A stretch of DNA of 64,000 nucleotides from Oscheius onirici (taxonomy: Eukaryota; Nematoda; Chromadorea; Rhabditida; Rhabditidae). The DNA is taken from contig OW051472.1 of assembly GCA_932521025.1 (NCBI GenBank), forward strand, positions 4,774,001-4,838,000. Reading direction: 5' to 3'. The notes below the pieces were generated by a model. That model had not been told where the DNA came from. It saw nothing but the letters and a program-made list of their open reading frames with translations, and did no database searches. Every line of letters starts with the position of its first letter. Position 1 is the stretch's first letter. The position numbers and the translations under genes were made by a program. Positions 12,990 through 22,248 of this stretch are shown piece after piece.

Positions 12990-14782
12990 ACGCGTAAACT
13001 TGGGGGCCTGGAGCGAAATGATAGCCAGCTGCTAATCTGTGCCCCAAACCGGACAGTTTGTTTGTTCTTGGTTTGAAACCGTTCATTCCCCCTTATTTGA
13101 GATGGAAATGAGTCTGTGCTGAGGGAGACATACCAAGACGATGATGTGGAAAATGTAGGCAGCGAGAAATGCCATTCGTTCGTTTTCGAGGACTACGGAA
13201 AACGGGCGGGGAGCGGCCTGCCGGTTTGTTTTGCTAGAGAGCCGACGGCAGCGTTGGAGAGCTTCACACGCGTCGCCAATGTGTTTTTTCGAGGATTGTG
13301 ACAACAATAGGAATTGAACAGTTCTATGTTGTTTCCCCGTGGTTTGTGAGCTTTAGAGTCATTGGCCACAGATACTTTCGAGAAGAGATTGGCAAACTCG
13401 ATTGAATCCGAACCGAAATCTGGGAGATCAACTTTGCCTCGATACTATTACCAAATACATATTGGACCCATCCGTCAAGTGTATATTTGCAGCTTTGTTT
13501 GATTAGTAGCGCCTGGTATATAGCAATGCTACAATGTTTTGAAAAATTCAGAAAATATTGGCCAAGTAATGTCCGTCCTATTTAGAGATTAGACGTCAAC
13601 TCAGTTGGAACGAGGTTTACTTTTGTAAGACAAGTTGAGCCGTCTCCCAAAGACGGTACAGACGAGAGCACTTACAGTCTGATTGTGAGGAAAGAATTTT
13701 TCAAATATCTCAACTTTTTTTTTGGAAATTCTTCAACACTCAAAGTAGGAAACTTAACAAAAGAGTGAAGAATATGAAAAACATCTCACCATGATAGAAG
13801 TCAAAATATTGCTTAGAAAGTGTTGAAAAGGCATGACAGCCCTAGCTGGCAGTGAGTCTTTGTATTCCACCATCAGTGGGGACTAGTTGGTCGAGAGACG
13901 AGATCAAGTTACGGTATTTGGTTGGGTCCTGCTGCTGCTTCTGGTTATCTCTCTCACTCTCTCGCTACCCGTCTATCTATGTGGAGCGGGGTCAGACTTG
14001 TGCGCAACACGCGCCAGCCGCTTCTTTTCAACAGCTTCAAAGTTCTCAGATGATGGATAGATGAGACAAAGTTCGAAACACATTCCATTGTACTGCAGTT
14101 CATTTTTGTTCAAGAAACTAAAATACGCGCTGCAAAACAAGCCTTGCCAATTATTTATTCCAGCGCAATCAGCTTTCGAGCTGCTTCCGATCTTGTTTTG
14201 AAAAGTGTTGGAAGTCTGTGGCAGAAAATTAGAGTAGGAACTATCTATACTGCTTTTGGTACAGGACTTCTGTCCTGACTTTTTGTTCGGTCAGAACTCT
14301 TCTTTTAACAGAAAATCCGATTCAGTTAGCTTTAAGGTAAAGCTATATCGTGTTTGAAATGTTTAGTACATAGAGGTCCCAGAGAAGTTTTCTTTTTTGA
14401 TCTAAATTATTGGTTCTCAAAACTCAAACATTTTACTGAAAAGTCCCTTACTAAATATATCTCTCGTCCAACCTTATAACATTGAGGAGAAAGTCATGTC
14501 GGCAAGAATGAGTGGAGTCAAAGTTGATCCAACGTGATCAAATCAAAGAGAAAAAAGAGATCCGACTGCGCCGCCGAGGGAGAGGCTCGGAGGCCCATAT
14601 TGTGCGCTCAGCTAATTTCCGCAAATATTTGGACTTGGCCAGGTCAGTTGGGGACAGAGACTGCTGTCTTGTTAGCTACCAGTCAGCCGTGAGAAACAAA
14701 GACGGAAACAGGGCCTAGTCTACTGAAATAAGCGATTTATTACACAAGATTTTAATTTTTGTTCTTCACTGTTGACCTCACC
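12990..14782. other. Intergenic stretch, no gene recognised
   Basis: About 1.8 kb between the membrane-anchor exons and the phosphatase gene. Short open frames exist but show no splice-linked continuation, codon signal or motif. I see no RNA gene or transposon end here. It probably holds the promoter of the minus-strand gene that starts at 12989 and the 3' flank of the phosphatase. Confidence 0.4.
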
Positions 14783-16744
14783 TTAGACCGGGTATTCCGT
14801 CGATTTCTGCGTGTCGGCCAGCTTCTTGCGTGACTCGGTCGTCTTTATAGTTCCGTCAGGACTTCTGGAGTCTTTAACCTTTTTCATAACCGACTTCTTC
14901 CTCGTCTCGACGACCTTGGAGAGACATGGTAACTTCTTGGCGGTCACAGTTGAAGGCTTCTTTTCAACGAGCAAGGTCTTTTTCGTCTCTTCCGAAGACT
15001 TGCTGGTCTTTTTGGCCTCATCTGACGACTTTGTGATGACGAACTTTTTCATCTCTTCTGAGAACTTTCTTTCCGATGATTTGACTGTCTGCATTTCATT
15101 GCATTCGGATCAGATAAAAGTGAAACTTACAGGACTAGTGTGACACATTTTCAGCATGGTATCAGCTGGCCGAGGCGGTATGACCTCCTTGAGCGATTCC
15201 CTTTTGCTCAGCTTATCCTTCGAGTCCGTCTTGTCCCGCTCCTCGAGACACTTGTCGAGGTTGCCGGACAGAGCATAGACTCCGTGGGCTGTATCTTGCC
15301 TTCCCTAACGAGCTTCGATATCATTCGAAAAGCCAGACGTCGTCCCTCGCAGGCAATGAAGTCATTCTCGATCAGAGAGGTGAACTTGGCCAAGAAGTCG
15401 TCGCAGAGACGACTGTCCGCATCCGGGAAGTCCTGTTGGATGTGATGAACAATGTAGGCGGCCACGAAAAAGAGCTGTAGAAAGTTCTGGATGGACTGAC
15501 AGCGTTGTTGACGGAGTTCTTTCACCATGGACGTGAGATTCTCAAGACGACTTGGCTTCTTTTTGAGGAGATGCCAAGCAGCATGGGCCAGGAGAAACTT
15601 CCACTACGACCAACTCCAGCTGAGCAATGGACAATCACTGGTTTCTGAAAACTGATTTGCTTGTAGTTTACTGTATCTGCGACTAACCTTCTGCTTGTTG
15701 ACCATCTGTACAATTTCGTCCACAATTCGAAAGTCTGCCGGCTTGGGCACTGACATGTCCTCCCAGGCATCCAAATGAACATGAACAATCTTTCTCGAGC
15801 TCTTTCCTTTCTTCTCTTCCGACGTCACTCTCAATTCCCGCTGTCTGTAGCCTCTTTTCGTAAACTGCTGCTTCTGAGGCGTCGTCACATGAACCTTGTA
15901 CTTGCCGAATTTGGTCGTTTCCTTATCGGCAAAGTAGGGAAAAGCCTTCTCTTTGTCGTTCTCAACCCAATGACACAACATGATGACAAGCTCGACTTCT
16001 TGATCGAAACAGATGTCGTAGAACTGTTCGACGTTTTCTCCAGCAGGCGCTTCACAAGCAATAAAGTTATTCGGCACGTCGCGCATCTGCACAAAGTTGG
16101 CGTTGAAGAGATTCTCCTCTTCGACTCCGGGCAGTTTGACCATTGTCGATTTCGGACATTTCACGTTGTCGTAACGATGATTGGTCGAGGGTAGACAGTT
16201 CTGTTCGGACAGCAGACGACGTTCCTTCTCGTAATCGATGGTGAATTCGGCATGGGCTACGATCAGCTGATCTCCGGACAACATGAATGTTTTGGCGAGC
16301 TTTTTGAGCAGCTTCGCGACGGCATCTTCGTCCTGTTTGCGAGTGGTTAGGGAACGCGACTTTTTGATAAAGAAGTAGAGTAGTATGGCCAAGCCGACCA
16401 GGAGAAAAACGACAACAGCTGCTCCGATCGTACCGAAGATGACCATATTTCCATTTCCGTGAGAGTGGTTTTCTAAAGTTTATTTCTTGAACTTGAAAAA
16501 AAAGAAGACTACCTGTTGCCCTATTGTGTGAATGGACGTGGCTATGTTTCATCACGTTGCTCGCGTTTTCTGTAGGAGCTAACGTCGCCAAAATCGCAGC
16601 TTCTCTTGCCGTAGATCTGCTTGAATTTCCCGAAGAATCGTTGAAAAGAGGACTAGCGCAAGTTCTACTTGAGAAGAATAGCAGTAATCTGAAAAACTAC
16701 TGAGTGGTGTAGTAGCAACAGCCTTACAATGTGGAGACGAGCAT
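14783..16744 (-). CDS. Receptor-type protein tyrosine phosphatase (two apparent frameshifts)
   Basis: Exons on the minus strand: 16744-16728, 16688-16513, 16472-15688, 15644-15131 and 15088-14783. The signal peptide (MLVSTLLLLFFSS) is split by the first intron. A short Ser/Thr/His-rich ectodomain follows, then a membrane segment (VVVFLLVGLAILLYFFIKK) and one PTP domain. Conserved parts include NFIACEAP, MLCHWVEND, a cysteine loop VHCSAGVGRSGSF with the catalytic Cys and Arg present, and the Q-loop-like region QRCQSIQNF. A Lys/Ser-rich tail of about 100 residues ends the protein. Within exon 15644-15131 the frame shifts twice by the equivalent of one missing base: just after GRSGSF near 15590, and after SKLVREG near 15310. 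Each side reads as good coding sequence. I infer a real phosphatase gene carrying assembly indels, or a recent pseudogene. It likely dephosphorylates phosphotyrosine on the cytoplasmic face. Confidence 0.8.
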
Positions 16745-17019
16745 TGGGACTTTTGTTGTTTTCTGGGAACCTAATCGTCTGTTTAAATGCATTGAAAAGT
16801 TTTCAAGAAAGTATTTATATTTTCCTAATTAGTAATTAGTATCGGATCTCGATGACGCAATTGACTTGACAGCAATGGCGCACTCGTGTCACCCAGAACA
16901 CTCGTGTCACTTTCAGAGTCGCCGATACTTAGATTCGTTTTCCAGAAGTTTGACTCATTCTATGAAGTATTTATTGGAGATCAAGGATTACACTCTCGCG
17001 GAAAGATGATTCAGTTTCT

Positions 17020-17710
17020 TCACTTATCAGCCGCCTTGATGACGTTGAAACAGTCGTTGTGGATGAGCCATTCGCCGTCTACCTTCTTCCAGACCTGGAG
17101 ATAGGCTCCAGACTCACGTCCCTTGGTCCCATCCAGATGGTAGCTTCCACGTTCGAAGGCCCAGTCTCCACTTCCATTGACTTCTTCGGTTATAATCTGG
17201 AAAGTGATTCTTTCTTCCTCTATGTTACCTGAGCAGTCTGAACTCCGTCGGTCATGTCACTCTTGAAGTACTCCTCGATTCCACCGCGACCCTTGACTGG
17301 AGCACGTCCATTGGGCATAAAGTAGCCGTCAGGATCGTAGACAAGAGAAGCTCCGGCAGCATCACCAGCATTGAAAGACTTCATAAAGTCCTGTTGACGC
17401 GACTTGATTTCTTGGAAGAGAGCTGGAAACTGGGAATGAGATTTTGAGAAACTCGGGATGAAAACTGTGTTTTTAAACTGTTCATTTTTGGTAACGGCAG
17501 CCTACTAGTGGAGGTTATCACCGTATATTTTTGACTCCGTGTTCAAAAATCTTTTGCAACAAAGCGGTCATTCGAAACTAAAAGCTCCAGACGCAGACCA
17601 AAAGCTCAAACCATTGTTAACTCCAGCCAGCTGGGAGTTGGCCAACGGAATATGACGAAAGTAGTTGGTCATGCCGATGACGCGAGAAGACACTGCCACT
17701 TACCGCTCAT
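17020..17710 (-). CDS. SnoaL/NTF2-like small protein
   Basis: Three exons: 17710-17704 (7 nt, ATG AGC G), 17422-17229 and 17196-17020, joining in frame to 125 residues that start MSALFQEIKSRQQDF. The order of elements is typical of the SnoaL/DUF4440 branch of the NTF2-like fold: an N-terminal helix (FMKSFNAGDA), YDPDGYFMPNG, GRGGIEEYFK, then beta strands ending QVWKKVDGEWLIHNDCF. Such proteins are small cone-fold dimers, some enzymatic and some of unknown role. No signal peptide is visible, so a cytosolic place is inferred. A TATA-like TTTATAT lies about 60 nt upstream of the ATG. The function in this animal is unknown. Confidence 0.85.
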
Positions 17711-17988
17711 TCTGTCGTTGACAGCCGTCCGAGAGAGGCTGAGGGGAGTGTCCAAGCAGCCTCTCAACAACTCATATAAACCACTCGGGTATAATAGCTT
17801 CCGATAAGGGCTCATGACTTCCTCTCAGGTTCTGATCCTAATCGCAACGTTTAGGCCCGAGACATGTCCTAAAAGGGCTGAGTACACATTTGTTTGACCT
17901 ACGTGTAGGCTTTACGTCTGGACTTTTGAATTGAAAAGCATTCTGGAGGGTTAATGTCTTTGATTGATAGTAAGGGCAAGGTGACCAG

Positions 17989-17995
17989 TATAAAA
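17989..17995 (+). promoter_or_regulatory. TATA box of the first small secreted gene
   Basis: TATAAAA 34 nt ahead of the ATG at 18029, followed by a G-rich stretch. The paralogous gene at 19246 has the same element at a similar distance, which supports a functional core promoter with a very short 5' leader. Confidence 0.6.
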
Positions 17996-18028
17996 AAGGG
18001 AAAGAACAGACAAAAAGACAGTTTTGAC

Positions 18029-18657
18029 ATGCTCTCAACTCTTCTTATTGTCGCTGGCTTCTCTGCTGCCTTGGGCTGTGCTCCGGGATCGACTACAGGT
18101 AATGGAATAGGAAGCTGAGTACAGACTGTTTTCAGGTCCTGCTTACAGCAAAGCCACCTACGAATTCGTCGTCCTACCTCCTCTCTCTTGGAGCTACCCG
18201 CCACAAGGTGTTAATAAAGTTGGCGATCAGAGTGACGACAAAGACAAAGCCGTAGCTAAATATACCGCTGATGTTACTGACTGTGTGAGTTTGTTACTCG
18301 ACTTCAAATCTCCGTAACAAGAAACGCTACAGTGCTCGTTTTCAGTTGACCAAGACTCTGAAAGAAAACAATGTGCCTACCGGAAACGTGACCTACACCA
18401 TCAATCTCGCAGCTATCGAAGCTACCATTGTCTCTCCGTGTTCAGCTACTGCTGGTGAATACGCTCAGTACAAGGGAAGTCTCTACTACGCGTGTGGAGC
18501 TACTGTTTCAATGGCTGAGAGCACTGGAAGCATTGTCTTCACTTCCGGAACTCCGATTACTGCCAACCAATGGAACGCCATTGCTGTCAACGTTCAGGAC
18601 AGACTCACTGCTCTGAAAGTCATCTTCACAGCGAATGTGAAAGTCAAGTATCAGTAA
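18029..18657 (+). CDS. Small secreted protein, paralog 1
   Basis: Exons 18029-18098, 18136-18284 and 18346-18657 join in frame to 176 residues. A signal peptide (MLSTLLIVAGFSAALGC) is followed by CAPGST and a beta-rich domain with aromatic and Pro motifs (LPPLSWSYPP), four more spaced cysteines or YYAC-like motifs, and the landmark NQWNAIAVNVQDRL near the end. The protein at 19246-19932 shares the CxPG start, the [YK]xxxYYxC motif and the NQWxAxAV motif, so the two are tandem duplicates. I do not recognise the family. It is secreted by inference, and abundant expression would fit the strong TATA promoter. Confidence 0.85.
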
Positions 18658-19206
18658 TGGAATCTCTTTGTTATTGATGTTAACTTTTTTAATAAATCTT
18701 CCTCGATAGTAATAAATGGCTACCAACACACGACAATTGAATTTGTTCTTGGGTCGAAGCATTGTTCTTGAACTGGCGGGAAAGCACTCTGACTAACTTC
18801 AAGAAAGGCTTTCGACTGATTTAAAACATACCTTTTCGGTTGGTCAAATCAATTGAACTATATTCTGTGCAAATTTCTATTTTTTTTGCGTTGTAATACT
18901 TCGGAGAATTTGCTCTTTATAGGCGTAGGTCGAAGTGCAACAAATATATTTTTTCAAATTGCAATTGGCACTCGCTACCATTTTTAAGAGATCAATAAAT
19001 TATTTCTTGGTTGCTCTGGTGTTGCTTCTTCGATTCCGGGAATGATACCCATTGTTGGTTCAACTCTCCAGTCAGCTATCATATCTCCCCGGAACAAGAA
19101 AGTAACCATTGAATTTTTGCAGAATGCAAATATGCTTTTTATGGATTGAGCACCGTCAGCTACGCTCACCCCTGGTTTATTTTTTGGAACGCCAAACTGG
19201 GAAAAC

Positions 19207-19213
19207 TATAAAA
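19207..19213 (+). promoter_or_regulatory. TATA box of the second small secreted gene
   Basis: TATAAAA followed by GGGG, 33 nt upstream of the ATG at 19246. It matches the arrangement in front of the paralog at 18029. Confidence 0.6.
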
Positions 19214-19245
19214 GGGGACGAACGTTCCGAGTTGACAGAACACCA

Positions 19246-19932
19246 ATGCAGACTCTTCTCCTCCTCTCGGCTTCCATCGTTCTCGCTCTGGCCTGTCCAC
19301 CAGGCACTGGAACTCCGAATACGAAGGGCGTCTTCAAGTTTACAATCTACCCACCCTTGGGCTGGACCTACAAAGCAAGTTCATCGGTTACAATCGCCGA
19401 TGCTGTCTCGAACAAGGTGGCAGCTAACAAGAATGCCGCTATGAAAACCGCAACGGATGAGATCAAAGCAGCTGTAAGTAATTGTTTTCATTTCGTCGGT
19501 CGTACTTTATCTCTGCTAATAAATAATACTTTGCAGATTAAAACTTCTCTGGAAGAGTACGGCTACGGTTCAGTTTCATTCACTGTTGAGCTCAGCTATG
19601 TCCCCACCGAAATCAAAAAGGAACTAGCCCAAACGTGCAAAATTGGCGATTACGCCTACTATGGAAGTGTGACCTCTCGTCTTTTCTTTTAAGTTGAATT
19701 TTAGATACTGTTTACTACAAATGTGACGTTCAAACAACTGCTTACGGAGACAACACCGTGTCTGGAAAGGCAACCATTTCCACGAGCCAGGTTTGTTCTC
19801 AACTTAATTACACAAAAACCATTTTAGCAACTCTACGACAACCAGTGGGACGCCGTTGCTGTCAAGGTACAGAAGAAGCTCCAGGCGAAGGGAGTCGTCT
19901 TTGACAGTTCCTTGGAACACGATGGTCACTGA
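19246..19932 (+). CDS. Small secreted protein, paralog 2
   Basis: Exons 19246-19473, 19537-19666, 19705-19790 and 19828-19932 join in frame to 182 residues. Signal peptide MQTLLLLSASIVLALA, then CPPGTG, IYPPLGWTYK, a central KTSLEEYGYGSVSF strand region, VYYKCDV, and NQWDAVAVKVQKKL near the C-terminus. It is a clear paralog of the gene at 18029-18657, with one extra intron position in the second half. The last intron is 37 nt. I do not recognise the family. Both paralogs are likely exported, and their close spacing suggests a local duplication. Confidence 0.85.
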
Positions 19933-20158
19933 AGACTCTAAAAGATTGTCCGAACATTGTACCAGAACATATGATAAAGATTTCTTCAACAAAGGACTGT
20001 GAAATGTTTGGTGAATCATGAATGCTTCCGGTGAGAAAATAAGCCTCGTGCTCTTATCTTTTTGCGCGCAGAAACAAAATTCGTCTCGTTCATTCTTTTT
20101 TCGCAAACGACCTGTGTGCGATGTAGGTTTTATATTTTTTATTTCTATTTCTGCAAAG

Positions 20159-22034
20159 GTGTGAGATTCCGATAAACTTCGACGAAGAATGGGCGAAATC
20201 CAACATTGTGTTGAAAGTTCCGGACGGATACGAGACCAAATCGGTTCACGTGAACAAAAGACTGCTTTCTCTTTTCTCACCCTACTTTAACACTTTGTTC
20301 AACGGCGAATTCAAAGAGGTAAAAGACTATTTTTAAAACCAAAACAAAACTGCAGAAAGATCAGGCAGAAGTGATCGTGGAAGTTACTTATAAGCCGTTC
20401 ATCCGCGCTCTCCGTCTCACGCATCATATGGGTAAGAGAGATAGCGGACAAAATGAACCAACTCTATAGCTTACGACAGAATGTCAAATGTGGAAAGTCT
20501 TGTTGAAACTTGGCGTGTTGGGGACCAGCTGGATATTCCAAATGTTCGTCGAGCCTGTCACGAAATCAGTTTTGATCTATCGAAAACAGACAGAATACGG
20601 TTCCTGGATGCCATTGGGAGTACTTGGGAGAGGGTAATATATGTTTTTTGTTGTATATTTCAATTTTAGAACAAAACTTTCGATAGTATGACAGCAGAGG
20701 AAGTCCACCAATACGTTACCACTTACCCTGACGAGAAAACCTTTTCTCATTCAGAGATGTTGTCAGTTCTCAGCAAACTACTACCGATCTATCCGCATAT
20801 TCATCCGAACAACGTGACATGGTGTCAATATTGTTACTGCGATCTCAAAGAAGCCTCCTGGGAGCGTTGTGTTTCCTGCAGGTTGTACAATGGCATTTGA
20901 CAAAAGAAGGGTGTTTTTAGCAAAATATGTTTCCATTTCGATAAAAAATGGGAGCATTCTGATGTAGCCATAATGGTATCGAGTGACATCGACAAACTGC
21001 TTTACGTGAATGAAGAGGTAAATATTGTGGGGAGCGGGAGCACAATGTTCACAGAATTCAGAAGATAAATTTAACAAGGTTTGCAACGCCCTTCCAGGGC
21101 TAATGTTAGAGGTTCCTTGTCTTCCCTTTTACCTCGCTCTGTCACAGAACCTCAGCCTTAGTTCCCTTCCCTTCTCCCCTTGTCACTGTCTTCCAGTCAC
21201 ACAGTCCCAGTAAGAAACTATCAAAGTCGTTAGAACCCTTCGCGCACTTGTTTTCCCTGTCGTGACTTGTTAAAAACTAATTTGCGCAAAAGGTCCCCTT
21301 ATTATCCTCAATTAGAGCTTCAGACACACAGAGACGCGAGAGCAATTTAAAGTGGATTTTACAATAATTAGATCTGTAGTAACTTTTCAGACTCTCTCAA
21401 TTTTTTGCGATCTCCCATCTACGAGAGCTGTAATTGATGGTGAGGCAAGCAAAATCATCAAGGGAGAGTATCAATGGATAAAATGGGCTCTAAAGTTTCT
21501 ACATCACCAGCCTCCCATTTCGACCTGGCCTCTCAGGAAGTTTCCGAACACATCACGTGCTTCTCTTCCCGACATCTCTGACAACGAGCCTTTGGTATTT
21601 GGCTCGGGAAGAAACTACAACTTTACTTTACCTTCCAATTCTGAAAATGGCAAGTTTATTCTAAATCTGAGGATAACATCTTTAGACCTTGTGCTCAGTG
21701 TTCCCGGTGAAGTTGTACTAGGGCTGCAATCGCTCAATGCTTACAATTTCGTGACAAGAAGAATTCGAAATTGTACGAAATGTAAAGTATGGCGGCTACT
21801 TTACTTGGAAAGTCTCAATCAAAATCATGTTTGCAAAAAATGTAACGTGCTTCTAATTATGGCTGAGCCACGAAGGTAGTTTAAAACTTCACAATTGAAT
21901 AGTTTTTATTCAGATCCATTATTCACGCATCGAGACGCTTCCCACCAAAACAGAAATCACACATAGATCCGGCTGACGAACCTTTCATTAGTCATGAACG
22001 TAATCGGGACAGCAAGGTCTGGAATCGGCAGTAA
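20159..22034 (+). CDS. Tandem double BTB-like protein with CxxC motifs
   Basis: Exons 20159-20318, 20356-20431, 20470-20633, 20670-20881, 20921-21017, 21391-21875 and 21914-22034 join in frame. Module 1 begins CEIPINFDEEWAKSNIVL, with a BTB core (KSVHVNKRLLSLFSPYFNTL, then TYKPFIRALRL), a BACK-like helical part and a CQYC...CVSC end. A 39-nt intron links this directly to module 2, which restarts with CFHFDKKWEHSDVAIMV, VNEETLSIF and IKWALKFLHH and ends CTKC...CKKC. BTB domains mediate dimerisation and Cullin-3 substrate recruitment, and the CxxC pairs suggest a zinc site. The first exon has no ATG. A start codon split across the preceding intron (AT at 20120-20123 joined to G) is possible, or an upstream exon is missed. 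The intron at 21018-21390 holds a dispersed repeat. Confidence 0.7.
21074..21352 (+). repeat. Dispersed direct repeat, copy 1 (intronic)
   Basis: About 280 bp, starting AACAAGGTTTGCAACGCCC and ending GAGCAATTTAAA, inside the intron between the two exons of the second BTB module. A longer copy lies at 22685-23053 in the same orientation. No inverted termini are seen. It probably derives from an old mobile element. Confidence 0.75.
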
Positions 22035-22248
22035 CCGCTAATCTGATGGAACATAGATTTTGTAAATTTTTGCTTGTCCCACTTAATGAATTTGTTTTCG
22101 CACGCTTCTAAATATATTGCTCTATTTTCCCCATTGATATCAGTAGGCATGTTAGTACAAGCGTTCGCTTTTTGTCCCATGTCCTGGTCAGTGCGCTATC
22201 AGCCGATCATCGATTTTCTGCCTTCCGCACATCCATTTCTTTTTCCGC

